From contig CM062816.1 in NCBI GenBank assembly GCA_031772625.1, positions 632,307,269 through 632,371,268 on the forward strand: a stretch of DNA of 64,000 nt, given 5' to 3'. A program made the translations under genes and the position numbers. Origin of the DNA: Pinus tabuliformis. Lineage: Eukaryota > Streptophyta > Pinopsida > Pinales > Pinaceae. The notes under the pieces were generated by a model. It saw only the letters and a program-made list of their open reading frames with translations. It had not been told where the DNA came from and did no database searches. Positions 48,996-60,790 of this stretch are shown piece by piece. Positions within the stretch are counted from its first letter, which is position 1; the number at the start of each line of letters is the position of its first letter.

Positions 48996-50080
48996 ACGCT
49001 ATTGTAGCGGCTACAACCACCCTCCAAAATTTTGCCTATGCTTCATTTTAGAGCCTCCCTACTAAATTCCTAGCAGCTTCCAAGAGAACTGGATCAAAGG
49101 ATACTGTCAAGAGAAGCATTGGGGATGCAGTTGAAAAAGTGTCAATGAACTTGTTAGTCTATTTAGACACACAGTTGTTCATACAGAAGGAAATGAAGAT
49201 AACATGGTAGGAAATTAAGGACATCTTCGCAGGTAGCTTCAAGGAAGATCTAGAAGATCGGTAGGTCTATGTCAACATCCACAAGTCAGACTTATATAAT
49301 GTTGCATGGAGGTACCCCTCCTTCCCATGTACGGACATCATTCACTAGATTGTCTGACACACCAATCTTGAGACAATGACATTGAATATTGCCAGTGGAA
49401 CACAACTTGCTACCTAATCTTGAGACAATGACATTGAATATTGCCAGTGGAACACAACTGGCTACCTTTAGGATAGAAAACTACCATCAGATGTATCATT
49501 TACCACAACCGGTGAATCACATGGATAAAGTCTTCTATACCCCCAACAACAATGTGAACACTAGAGACATCATGAAGTAGTGGGTGAAATAGTCTTCGAA
49601 TTTCAGGTCGACACCGAGTCATGTTTACAAGACTAAGCCACTCAGAAAGGCCTACCAACTCTTTATCATCTTTGCATGCTGCTTGTACGGTCAATAGAGC
49701 ACAGAGGCTATTGGGGCTAATGGTTGTCAATGGTGTATGTATGGATGGAACTTTCACTCAATAATATAACTTACCCATCACATTTTCATGCATATGTCAT
49801 TATTGTAGTTGGACTATTCTGGTTGCTTTAGGAATGTATATTCTTTAACTTACGGATTTGTGTATGAACTATTTTATATGGAATTGTATGAATCATGTTA
49901 AAGGAGTGTTGTTGGATTAACCCGACACTTTTTTTTTGTGGATTATTCCACTTCCATATTGTCATGTCATTCCACTCATTTGTTTCTTTCAGGTTGTGTA
50001 CTATTACAAACTTATAAGGGACACACTTCCTTTTTCCCTCTATGTGTTAGAACCCCCCATGCATCTCACTTGACTCACTA
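48996..50080 (+). pseudogene. Decayed ORF segment B, unit 3
   Basis: Counterpart of 11985-13069. Shares with unit 1 the 52-bp duplication and the two extra TAG stops near 49579-49592. Confidence 0.6.
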
Positions 50081-51046
50081 CAAGGTCACACACTTTCTTC
50101 CAACCAAAGCTATCATACTTACCTCTACACACTACCGTGGTCAAGGCACTACATTACCATCCATTGCTAGGACTCCTACTCCAAACAATTTTAGGTCTAG
50201 TTTGGACTTATTAAAAGGGAGATCCCCTTGATATGTTGGCGGGTCCAACACCGTCAACATACACTTAAGAGTTTTCTTGGAGCACTCTTGACGTGGCAGT
50301 GACATGAAAGACATGACATGGCAAGGGAACCAAGTGGAAAGTTTTGATTGGTTCTCAAAGTTTCCACATGACAACGTCTGAAGTCTCAGGACTCGCGCTG
50401 AGATTTGTTTTGTAGGATTTTTTTATTTTAATTTTCTCAACTAGGACTATACCAGACCATGCAAGATTCCTATGGTGTAAGGGATGTAGGTAGCATGCAC
50501 ATGAGATTGAAGCCATGATCTGAATTCATAAAAAATAAAAATTGGTTGACGTTCCAAAAATGGTCTTGATTTCGTGCGTAATAGGTTATTTGGTTATTTG
50601 GGCCTTCGAGTATAAAGAAAGCTAGTGTATTAAAGTTTAAGCTTGGATATAAATATAAATTAATAGGTGAACTACCTATTAAAGTTATTCTCCCTGCACT
50701 TGGTCATATGGATTCCATTAAAGCCCCTAGAACTGAAGTGCTATATGAAAGTGCATATAGGAAATTCAAATTTTTTAAAAATAATTTGTTTTTGTATTTT
50801 ATGAAAAGATGTTAATGTTTTTGACACTTCATTTAACTAACTCATTCACCGATGACAAGTGGTGGGCATGCATGGCCTCACTTTGCATGAGATGCTATTT
50901 ATAGAGTACCCATAAAAATTTGAAGTATTAGGAGAAAAACAAATATGACAATAAGATTTTATAGATATTTTCCTATATGCGCTTCCATATCTACATGTGT
51001 GGATTTTAGATATGCATGTTGTTATATTTGTGTGCAATTACAAAAG
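50081..51046. other. Noncoding flank after segment B, unit 3; end of array homology
   Basis: Counterpart of 13070-14032. Homology to units 1 and 2 ends at CAATTACAAAAG (51046), after which copies 1 and 2 enter the retroelement. Confidence 0.6.
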
Positions 51047-51687
51047 TCACACACATACAAAAGTTTGCTTTCATATATGTGCAATTTAATATATATGTGT
51101 ATATAAAAATTGGGAGCCAACATGAGCATTGTAGGTGGGACCTTAACTTACAAACGAAACTATGCTTACATATAAAAAAGTTATTAAATATATTGACAGT
51201 TTCATATGTAGAAATGAAAGTGGATTTCTCTATATTTGCTTGCATATCTATATGCATATACAAAAGTGCTTGCATATACAGATGGCTTCTAACATTGAAA
51301 GGAGCTGAGTTTGGGGGAGTTGTTTTCGTCTACTTCTCTTTCATGCTAGAGACTAATGTAGGGTGAGAGGTATGGTGACACAAAGCACATGGGTGAATTG
51401 CTGATGGGACTTCTTACTCAAAGACATAGTAAATGGTTTGAGGCATCTCATCCACTGTGGAAGTAGTAAGGAGTGTTGGTGTCACCGTATTGGCTTGATG
51501 GAGGGCCTCTAATGCATCATGTCAAGTGTACCCAACCATATGCCACCTCTGAACGTATCATCCCTGTCCAACATGTATCTTGATTGAGACCTGATATCAT
51601 ATTCCCCATTCGTCCTTTCCTCTTTCCCATGGATGATCCTCAACTATTCTTGTCACTATAAACTTGATAGACAATGAAGGATAATTG

Positions 51688-51880
51688 AATTACCTTCTAC
51701 TTGCTCTTTTTGAGCTCTGACAAGTCTTTCTTGTGACTCAATCAACCTATTATTGTCTACCTTACAACTTATGATATTTGCCTTCAAAATTCTCAATGTA
51801 TCTATTAAATCAGGAGAATACTCATCTCCTTGCTACTCAGCTAATCTGTAAGGAGAGACATGTGAATTGTAATCCACCAT
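51688..51880 (-). pseudogene. Unrecognised exon-like fragment (coiled-coil-like)
   Basis: A minus-strand frame reads DYNSHVSPYRLAE, then TAG, then QGDEYSPDLIDTLRIL and a charged helical stretch (RLIESQERLVRAQKEQ) before a GTAATT donor-like site. The single stop is again TAG. It resembles an old coding segment, perhaps retroelement-derived, but I do not recognise the family. Confidence 0.3.
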
Positions 51881-54157
51881 TCTGCTTTTCATCTCTGATC
51901 TTTTATCGCTTGCAAACATGCCATGTTAGATAAACCAAATATAGACATAATCAAATCATACCTTAGTGTGTTTCAGGGGAGGCTATCTTGTCTGCATAAT
52001 CAATCGAGATTAGCATAATATATGTAATCATAATTGGGGTCTGTATTAATGGACCCGCATCATTAGTGCCTCTAAACACAATATCCCACTCATGTCATGA
52101 CACTCTAAACCAGATCAAAAATTCCTTTTCTTTCAATCTAATTTTCTAGTCTTTGAGCATGTTGGGTGTAGTTTTGAGAGGGTAGCTCTTAATTCGGGGT
52201 CTGTCTAAAAAGAATTGAGCCTATATTTTTCCTCATGTTGAAGGATACTGAAATCCAAATTTTTAACTCCTTTTGCAAAAAGGAATTCTAAAGCTAGACC
52301 CCAATTTTTGGAAAGGATTTTTCTGACTTCTGGATTTATATTTTAAAAATTTTCTTGTTTCTAGCAAGCAATATTTGCTAGCACAGAAAGGAAGGAAGAT
52401 TGAGATTGGCCTTAAGTCTCTCTATAGACCTTTATTTTGGTTTTCCCGATGTTCACAGACTAGAGACCGACCTTACTTGCAACAAGGTTAAGGTTGGATG
52501 AAAGATCCATTAGCCCAGAGCCCAGTTAACAATCCATTAATAAACATAGCCTTTGTTGCATTTGTTAGCCAGAATCCATTAACCAGACCAACTTAGGACT
52601 TTGAAGACCATTTTTGGTTTTCCTAGTGGCTTAGTGGTCGTTGTTCTATTAACCAGACTATGGAAAGAATGAGAATCTAGATTATGTTAAAGAATGATAG
52701 ACATACACTAGCAAGATCTTTCAAGTGATGGAGATCAAGGATAAAAAGTTTGTCAAGATCTAGACGTCTAGACCTTCAGAATTTCTTATAAATAGAATTT
52801 ATTTATGACAATGGAATAGGCCATGAGGATGATATGTGGAGTCCACGTGATCACTCCAGGCCTTGTGGGTAGGCGGATGCTAACATGTCACATAGACCAA
52901 TTATGGATGATTTGGCATGTTGTCGTGTCATTAACATGGCATACCAATGTGGCAAGGTTTTGTTGCAAAATTGGTACGAAAGCATTGATGTAGTGATCGA
53001 CATGGAACCTACCATCGCTAGTGATTTGGGATTTGAAAATATGGAAAATTGTGAAAAGGGACCTTTTTGGATTTTTCCAAAACTAGCTGAATCCAAAAAA
53101 AATAAAAGTCAGATATCTAGATAGGTGGGGATTTGCCCTATGTTGATTGTTATCATTATGGCACGAGGTGCCATGGGTTAGAGACACGACAACACTAAAG
53201 TGGAGACCAAGTAGTAGTCTTATGGAGGTGTCATGGACTACATAAGCTCTAGATAACAATAGTACAAAAATCCAAGAAATTTAGATGAACGAAACTTTTA
53301 GAAATCACCAAATCCGAATGTCTAAAGGGACAAACTATTGACTGTAGCAAAAAAATGAAAACCTAGACTTGAATGGGCCCATATGTTTTGGAATCCCGAA
53401 TGCATCCAAAAATTCTCATAATAGAGACTCAAGAAAAATCCCATATCTAGATTCAAAAAGTGGGGGTCACTAACATGTCTAGTAAGGAAATGACAACATA
53501 CAGTGGTGACACATGGACGGAGGACTATGACATGTCAATGACATATTTCTTATGTAGCATTCTATCATGATGACACGTGGGAAAAAAATAGTTCCATGTG
53601 TCTAACATGTGGCAATGGTACAAATGTTGATGTGGTACTTAGAAGGGAAGGCCTTCAAAAGGACATATCTTTGTATCCAAAACTCAAATGTCGATAAAGT
53701 TTATATCATTGAAATCTCTCGACGAGTAGAAGACGATGGTGACCTAGAAGTTAGGGTCTTATGTGAGTAAAGGAAAGCAAAAATATTATAACCCCACCTA
53801 CTTAAACTAACATAGAGAAATAGATCTGTTACAACTTCATTAGATACCCTCTTGAACTTAGTGACTAATATCGTTGCTCAAGTTAATTTATGGTTACCCT
53901 AGTTAACTCCTAGCAAAAAAGCTCTTCCTTAATTACCCAAACTAAACTAAGGGCTTTGTTGATTCTCTTGAAGCAATAAATACAACCTTATTCATATCCA
54001 ACTTTAAGTTTTATTTGGTTTTAATTAATATTTTATTGTAATTTACTAGTTGCACTAATTTATAAAGATTTTATATTTGCACACTATTATTATGGAGTGT
54101 ATTTATTAATTTCTTTAAATAATATTTTGTTAAACTTTTATTTGTTCCATAATGGGA

Positions 54158-54160
<3 letters not shown>

Positions 54161-54256
<96 letters not shown>

Positions 54257-54264
54257 ATATATAT
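54161..54264. repeat. (TATATG)n and (TA)n microsatellite
   Basis: About ten TATATG hexamers are followed by a TA dinucleotide run. Confidence 0.95.
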
Positions 54265-54471
54265 AGCTTAAAAATAGAAATTTTAGAATTCTAGTTTAAT
54301 TATTAATAATTATTATGCAAATGGTAAGGATTTAACCTCCACAAAATATTTTAGAATATTTTTAGTAGTAATTATAAATTAAAGATTGAGATTTATTTCA
54401 AAAGTAGTTATGTTTTTTTCTTTTAATTAAATCGATTAATTATATATTGTCAAATGAACATGCATCATATA

Positions 54472-56813
54472 ATCATGAGTGTGTTATAGTTTTTTTTTTT
54501 TAGATATGTGGTATTAGTAAACCATGGTATTTGCCACTATCATTGTAACAAAACCTATTTCCATATTAAAAATCTCCATGCAAAGTGGAAATAAATCTCT
54601 ATAAGTAAGAATCTTATTACATATTTCTTTACCTATTTCTTTAAATGCATGTCTAATTCATATGATAATAATAATAATATTAAAATTAAAGTTTAATTAT
54701 TTCCTATTTTTTATTTTAACAATATTAATATTAGATGCATCATAAAGTAAGTGTAAACCCTTGTATATAATTATGTTAATAAGCATGTCTATTTGTCTAT
54801 TTTGGAATAGGCTTTTCAGAATTTTAATTTAGTTATCAATTGTTGGGATTGAACAGCCACAGAATATTCTTAATAGCATGCAAAAATTAGAAGGATGAGA
54901 TTTATTCTCATTACTATGTCTTTTTTGCCCTTTTAATTAAATGAATTATAGTTTTTTGAGCATGATGTATAAATAAACTATGGTATTAAGAATTTTATGG
55001 TATAAAGTAAAAAAATCTCCAAGTTAAAAAATTTGTTACATTTTCTTTTAAAGAAATATAAATTTAATTTATATACGAATTTTTTTATCATTAATAATTA
55101 TTTTATTATTTTAAATAAAATTAAAATTTAGTTAATTTTGATGATTTTTAAAATTTTAACAATATGATAATGTTGTGATGTTTATTATAAATTAATATTA
55201 TTTAATTTATATAAATAACATAATTTTATTAAACTGTTATTAATTTTAATATAATTTTTAAAAATGTAACATTTAAATAATTATTTTTATTTTTTATTTA
55301 AAAATAAAATATATTTGAAAATAAAATAAATTTAAAAATAATAAAATGATAATCTTTTAGAATGTACCCGCGTAAAAAATAATTCAACTTATTCACAAAT
55401 ATATTCTCAACTCAATGCAAAAGCCCTATTTGACTGTCAAAATATCCCGTATCGCATGTCAAATTCAATTACTTTAGTGTTTTACATCAAATTCTTTCCA
55501 AAAAGAGTTTTCCAATATTGCAACTACCGTAAGTTTCCCAATATTCCCCCTTTTCTACTTATAATCTATGGAATTCGCAATGAAGGGACGAATCATTCAA
55601 ATAATCTGAGTGGAGAAGTAAAAGGAAAATATAAGAGAGGTAAATATAAAACTTCAAACCTCATTTGTGTGTTTGAAGCAATACCATAGAAATGACTGAG
55701 ATATAAAAACTATTGCAGAAATTGGTAGATTGTGTTTGAAGCAATACCATAAAAATGACTGAGATATAAAAACTATTGCACGAAATTGGCAGTTGAAATT
55801 CATTATTGTGATAAAATTATACGACTTACTGTACCCACTGATTCTTACAAGTATTTAACTTGAGCGCGTGTGCATCATAACAGGTATGGAATAACTTGTT
55901 ACTTTATAAAGATTTATCACTTTAATTGAGTTCCATTTGGTCGTGTAGTGTTACTGGTTAATGAAATAACGTTGCATATCATGCCATAAGTATTTCTTAA
56001 TTACAATTGGTATATCAACTGTAAAAAGGGGAAGAGCCATGGGCAAGTCGAGGATGAGAAAATTATAAATCTTGCCATATTACTTCAATCCAAAACGCTT
56101 TGATGCAGTAGGAACAGAAATAGATAGAGGAACACCGTAACAGACCTGCTTGACGACGAACTGAATTTTTTCTCAAATCTGTGAACGGGATTCTTATGAG
56201 ATTTTGAAGGGAACATTGGATGCGGCTGAAAGCACGGTGGATACGGAAAGATGCAGTCTGGATATGTGGTTGGGCAAGGCGGCATCCGCAGCTCTTTTCA
56301 ACTCGAATTTGATACGACAGATCTTGCCAAGGATTTCAACTCATCTCCTCCCCGTGATGAAGATGTCCCTTTTGTTATTCCCTCAAGGTGACGGTTCTGC
56401 TGAGGTTGTTTGTGCTTCTTAGGTTGTTGTTCTCAGAGAGTGGATACAATAGCGGGGCATAACAAAAAAAAATTGAGTGCTATTGCCCAGATTGAAATCG
56501 TTTAAGATCTCAATTCATTTAAAAATAAAATATGCCTGCCCATGCCAGTTTGAAATCGAAAACAAGGAGGTTTGAAATGGTAATATGCGAGCCAATGCCA
56601 GTTTGAAATCCAAAACCGAGGAGGTTTGAAATGGTAAAGGAGGAGGTGGCATTGAATGATTGAAATGATGAAGTACGAATGATGGACTTTCCTGAATTGT
56701 TGGTCGGTCCTGCGCTCGTCACCGGAAACACAAGGTGGTTCCCGTCCCATGGATATACGACATAAATCATGGAGGCGCATACATCTCCTTGACATACATA
56801 GCTGGCCCAGCAT
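54472..56813 (-). repeat. Inverted copy of the 2.3-kb segment
   Basis: Reverse complement of 370-2702. It starts at ATCATGAGTGTGTTATAG, exactly beside the KUP breakpoint of the units, and ends at GGCCCAGCATTT, exactly where the LTR/junction DNA starts in the units. It lacks the LINE and the KUP part and is clearly more diverged than the units are from each other. Together with unit 3 (36293-39728) it forms inverted repeats about 15 kb apart. Confidence 0.9.
56204..56422 (+). other. Coding-like frame inside the inverted copy
   Basis: The equivalent of the minus-strand frame at 740-988. It keeps phrases such as LDAAESTVDTERCSLDMWLG and LPVMKMSLLLFPQGDG but ends early with a stop after VVCAS. 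Conservation of the frame between diverged copies hints at an old gene piece. I do not recognise it. Confidence 0.3.
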
Positions 56814-56952
56814 TTCCCTTGCCTTGTGTTGCGGCTGGGAATTGATGTGCATTAGTATCCATGGCTCTAATGCTACCTGCAGCACGGTTAGCCGCGTTTA
56901 AGCGTTGCTTTACTAGCACTACACGTAGATGCGGCGTACATACAAAGATCAA
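56767..56952 (-). other. Possible first-exon remnant next to the inverted copy
   Basis: A minus-strand frame of 61 codons contains MDTNAHQFPAATQGKGNAG and ends soon after MYAPP. Its second half lies in the shared 2.3-kb segment and its first half only here, so this locus may hold the uninterrupted original of the segment edge. Family unknown. Confidence 0.3.
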
Positions 56953-58224
56953 AATTAAATTTAAATTACCAGTTATGTTTCAATTTGAAGAGGTTTTCTA
57001 TCAATATACAGCGAAAACTAAATTACAGGGAAAAGAATATCGTTTTGTCCTCGAAACACATAAATATAAATATAATATGTTGATCATAATAATAATAGTA
57101 GACGACTCAAAAAAATCGCAGCCAAGAAGAGGTGGATATGTCCTGAATGCTCTAGTGCTACCAACATTTCCTATGCCATCAATGTTCAGCTACAACGAGT
57201 TCTAGCTAAAACCAAAAAGGGGAGGGGAAAACGGGAGGAGAACACTTAGGAAGAAATGCGGAAAGCCAACAACACAAGGGAGCCAGTGAGGAAAAAGCAT
57301 CTAAAAAACATGAGAGATAGCTCCACCACAGGCCAAAAAGAGAGAGAGTTCACATCAAGGAAAAACAGCCTTACGAAAAAGTGACAGTTATATTGGACAT
57401 AAACCATTAAAACGTTATATCCAGCAACCAACAAGAAAAAGTGCAACTAGATACCTAAAATGGTAGAAACTCGAGGCCTAACGTGACACTCCCAAAAAGA
57501 GTAGAGAGAAATAATCACATGTGAAAGCAACAACCCTTGTGAGCCACATGTGCTCTATTATATGAAATAATCATATGTCAAAACAACAACTCTTCTGAGC
57601 CACATGTAGTATGCCTCAAGATTTGAGAAAAGCCGTATCCTCATACAGTTAAGTGTGGGAGAGATAGAGATACTGGGCATAATTTTTTTTAACCAGCATA
57701 TCACTGCTTCAGCTATTAAACCAATGTGTGGAGGAACTAAGCATTGAGGGCCTAGTCCTTGTCCCAATGAAAAAATGGGACTGCATAAAGAAAACTCAGA
57801 ATCGTGCGAGGCCAACCCACGGTAACTTTGTCCAAACACATCTAGGTAACTCTATCCAAATACATTAAAAAAAACTTTTGAAGCTGAAAAAGCTTGATCA
57901 AGAAGACGACAATAAATCCTAACTAATCCATAATGTACATGCCAAACATAATAATCCAATAATCCGAACCTCGACAGTCCAATTTTTTGGCAGCCAAACC
58001 ATGTCACGGCAATTAACAATTGCAATTAACTTTTTGAAATTCAAAGATAAGAAAACTATATTGATTTTTAACTATTTGCTTTTAAAAACTAAATCTCAAT
58101 AAGTTGTATCACTGTTATCCTTTCAATTACAACGATATGGAATGATTCTGGCTTATAATTTAATTGAAAATCACTTTGTTATTTTGAATTTAGTTCGGAG
58201 TAAAATAATTTGATTGATACATAC
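56953..58224. other. Region between inverted copy and AP2 exon
   Basis: No confident gene. An imperfect 56-bp tandem repeat lies at about 57508-57620 (AATAATCACATGTG... and AATAATCATATGTC...). If the AP2 gene has more exons they should lie here or further left on the minus strand. None is recognisable. Confidence 0.45.
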
Positions 58225-58900
58225 CTATGTTACTAGCGGCGGCAGCTGACATTGGCGCTGCAACTTCTAATCTCTGATCCTTCTGCTCATGACTAGCGAC
58301 GATAATGGGATCTTCTGACCCCTGATCCTTTTTGTCTGGACTAGTGACAGGGTCCAAGCCATCAGCAGCTCTAATCTCCGGAACAATGAGACGGTCTAAA
58401 GCTTCTGCAGCCTTCCACGCTACATGCTTAATGTTTTCGGGAGTTTTTGAAGGGGAGCAGCCCTGCAGTACCCTTTGCATGACAAAAGCGTACTGCGGAA
58501 AGTTCATGCGAATAGTAGACGACTCCTTCATCATGAGCAAGAGTGAGGTGTCAAACGCAATTGCAGCCATTTCTGCTGTGGGAAACGTTCCAAGATGGAC
58601 GCGGTTTTCACTTCCGTCAATATTCCTTTTATTGCAAACTTGAGCAATCCACTTCCCATGACTTCTGTACACACCTCTGTATTTCTTTAATACTGGTTCC
58701 CTCGTTTTCGCTCTATGATCTTTAACCCTAAGAGCAGCCTCTGTCTTCCGGGCTTGTTGTGGGGTTTGTGCACTAACAGACTTCGCGGCACCATTATCAA
58801 CCATTTGTTCTTCAATGTTTTTGTGCTGAATAAAAGATGCCTCATTATTATCAGTACACGACATATCTGCACCAGCAATGTTCGAATTGTTATGCAACAT
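58225..58900 (-). CDS. AP2-domain transcription factor, first coding exon
   Basis: The exon encodes about 225 residues with a single AP2 DNA-binding domain at about residues 74-135 from the ATG: KYRGV, then GKWIAQV, then RVHLGTFPTAEMAAIAFD, ending in MNFP. AP2/ERF proteins are nuclear activators or repressors that bind GCC-box or DRE-type DNA. The loop between the conserved Trp and the Arg-Val pair (with IDGSEN) is about three residues longer than in usual ERF domains as I recall them, so subfamily is open; no second AP2 or B3 domain is seen. The start is the first ATG (58900); ATG 58864 is an alternative. A strong donor (ATAG then GTATGT, 58225/58224) follows ASNI, so the open frame beyond it is probably intron and the 3' exon or exons are not identified. 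The C-terminal part is charged and alanine-rich. Confidence 0.75.
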
Positions 58901-58958
58901 TTCTCCACAAGCAATGTTCAATTCGCTGTGGAGTAAATACGAGGAACGTAGAGTGCAT
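58890..58958 (-). promoter_or_regulatory. Upstream ORF overlapping the AP2 start
   Basis: An ATG at 58958 opens a 22-codon frame, out of frame with the AP2 reading frame, ending TAA at 58890, ten bases past the AP2 ATG at 58900. If this lies in the 5' UTR it would lower use of 58900 and favour the ATG at 58864. Confidence 0.4.
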
Positions 58959-59400
58959 AAACCCTGCCAACCAGAACCGATTCACCTAGATAACAGATAA
59001 CAAGGTATCTACAGAGAAAGTTGAAGATCTAGGCTCTACCAGATTCTGTAAGCCTATCTCCGTTTCCTGCAAAACTAAATGGTACATAAGCAAGACTTGA
59101 AAAAAAGGAAGGTATGGCCGGAGATTGCTACATATAAAAAAAAGTGAGCGACCAAATTAGGGCTGGTTGAAGCATTTTCTGGTCAAAGATCCGTAAGAGA
59201 CGGAGGGTTTTGAGGAAGAGGATTTGAAGTACCGATGTGGAAGGTTAAGGTCTGGATGTTCAATTTATGGAGGGTTAGATTTTGGTGAAGGGCTGTTATA
59301 GAGGAAAAACATGTGAAACACTGATCGGAGGTAAAATTTTCAATGTTAAAAATTGAATCCACCACAAATTTCACAGCAGAGCTGAAATGTTGGACTCAGA
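58959..59400 (-). promoter_or_regulatory. AP2 gene 5' region
   Basis: Upstream DNA of the AP2 exon. It contains a TTTTGCAG acceptor-like site near 59069, suggesting a 5'-UTR intron. Part of it (about 59228-59370) belongs to a dispersed repeat also found at 60602 and 62932. No TATA box assigned. Confidence 0.3.
59228..59370. repeat. Dispersed repeat, partial copy 1
   Basis: Shares TACCGATGTGGAAGG, GATGTT/CAATTTATGG and TTTTCAATGTTAAAA-type words with the repeats at 60377-60790 and 62697-63110. Only the 3' part is present. Confidence 0.6.
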
Positions 59401-60376
59401 GGTGACCATCTTGGGAAACTTTTTTTTTTTAATTTTTTTTTTAAGAATTTTAGTCTTTGTTGTTTAAAATTAGTTTGGACTATATTTATGAATTAATCAC
59501 ATCAATAAATTACTTACTTGGATTGTGATGATTAACAATTCCTACCTTATTCTGTTCAAAAAATATATAAGAACATTTTTCAAAACATATAACAAATAAA
59601 CTAGTGATGATTTTTGTGACTTTAAAATTTTAAATATATTATTTATGTTAGATTTGGTCTACATTTCTAACCAGTGAGCTAGTGAATGTGGTTCAACATT
59701 AGCTGATTCCAAACGTCCACCAAATCCTAGTGACTTAATTAATCCCAAAGACTAATATCAATAAATTATTTATGTTATTAATAATGCAAATTAATAACAA
59801 TATGTGTAAGTTATAAATAGTTATGACATAGTTTAATTTATAGACGAAATAACCTTTTTCACTTAAATTCACTAAAATATGACAATACAATTTCAAGTTT
59901 TAGTGTAAATCACATGATATTTCATTTGTCGACACGTTTCGAACCAACCAATGTAGTTCATCGCCACGACAAGTTGAATGAATAGCTCATGCAAAGCAAG
60001 TTAAATAGATAGAGGAAACCTCCAACGGCTAGATTTGACCAGTTAGTTAGGACAAGATTTTTTGTTGTTTAAAATAAGTTTTTGAATGCATAAATTAATT
60101 GAAAACCTTTGAAAACCCCTAGAATACTAGAATTATGTATATTAAAAAATTTAAATTCAGGTTTTTAAAAATCTCTATGGAAATTTTATTAAAATTAACC
60201 ATAAAAATCGTTATAAAAAAAGCCATTTAATTTATAAATTAAACTAAGTGAATAATTATTTTTATTACTTATAGTGAATTGTCATAAATATCTAGTTACC
60301 AGAGAAGTGGGAACGTAGGTTATAGTGAAAATATTCAATCCATTATACATTTAATTATCCTTGATTGTGTGTTATT

Positions 60377-60790
60377 CGAGAGAAGTGGGAACGTGGGTTA
60401 TTGTGCCCACCACCGTGCTTTAGATGGAATGGTGGTATTGTGGGGTTGCTGTTTGCGGTAATTAAATCGTGGGGTTGGTGTTTGACGTTTTTTTGCTGAT
60501 GTGTCATGTTTATTTATTTTTATAGATTTTTTTTAAGTAATATTTTTTTATTATTTAATGAGCATATGGTCAAAAATAACTAATTGTGAGGTAGCAAATT
60601 TTAATTACCGATGTGGAAGGATAAGGTCTTGATGTTAAGGTTATGGATTTTTTGAATTTTTTGGGATGTTCTAGATTGTTAAGAAGATGTGGATAAGTAT
60701 GATTTTGAGTTTTGAAATGGAGCGTTAAATTTTCAATGTTAATAGTTGATTTTTGTAGTTGAATTTTTTGGTTTATAGGTTTAGGAATTG
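60377..60790. repeat. Dispersed ~410-bp repeat, copy 2
   Basis: Begins CGAGAGAAGTGGGAACG and ends near GTTTATAGGTTTAGG. Diverged but collinear with 62697-63110. A short extra piece of its start occurs at about 60301-60325. No coding potential seen. Confidence 0.6.

Larger units (their letters stand above)
35924..51046. repeat. Tandem ~18-kb unit, copy 3 (shorter, with a LINE insertion)
   Basis: Same order as copies 1 and 2, but with an extra 1.1-kb LINE at 37744-38841. Homology stops at about 51046, exactly where copies 1 and 2 switch into the Gypsy-like LTR at 14033 and 32009. The sequence that follows continues the same CATATATG-like repeat texture, so copy 3 may preserve the right-hand context without the retroelement. 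Confidence 0.93.
51047..54471. other. Unique AT-rich region right of the array
   Basis: The first 270 bp continue with CATATATG-type words like the satellite. The rest is mostly noncoding. A minus-strand coding-like stretch is listed separately. No other gene is supported; the modest frames around 52851-53124 occur on both strands and look like chance. Confidence 0.5.

Noticed and set aside
1..51046. Whole tandem array as an assembly duplication
   Set aside because: Copy-specific indels, the LINE with its target duplication in one unit, and many scattered substitutions argue for real copies, though the exact copy number needs long reads.
52851..53124. Gene at this position
   Set aside because: Frames of about 80 codons occur on both strands over the same bases, with no splice context or recognisable motif.
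54097..54294. Short protein rich in Val-Tyr repeats
   Set aside because: It is a translation of the (TATATG)n microsatellite.
57558..57839. Downstream exon of the AP2 gene
   Set aside because: The minus-strand frame is open for 93 codons but shows no acceptor that fits the donor at 58224 and no recognisable AP2-family C-terminal motif.
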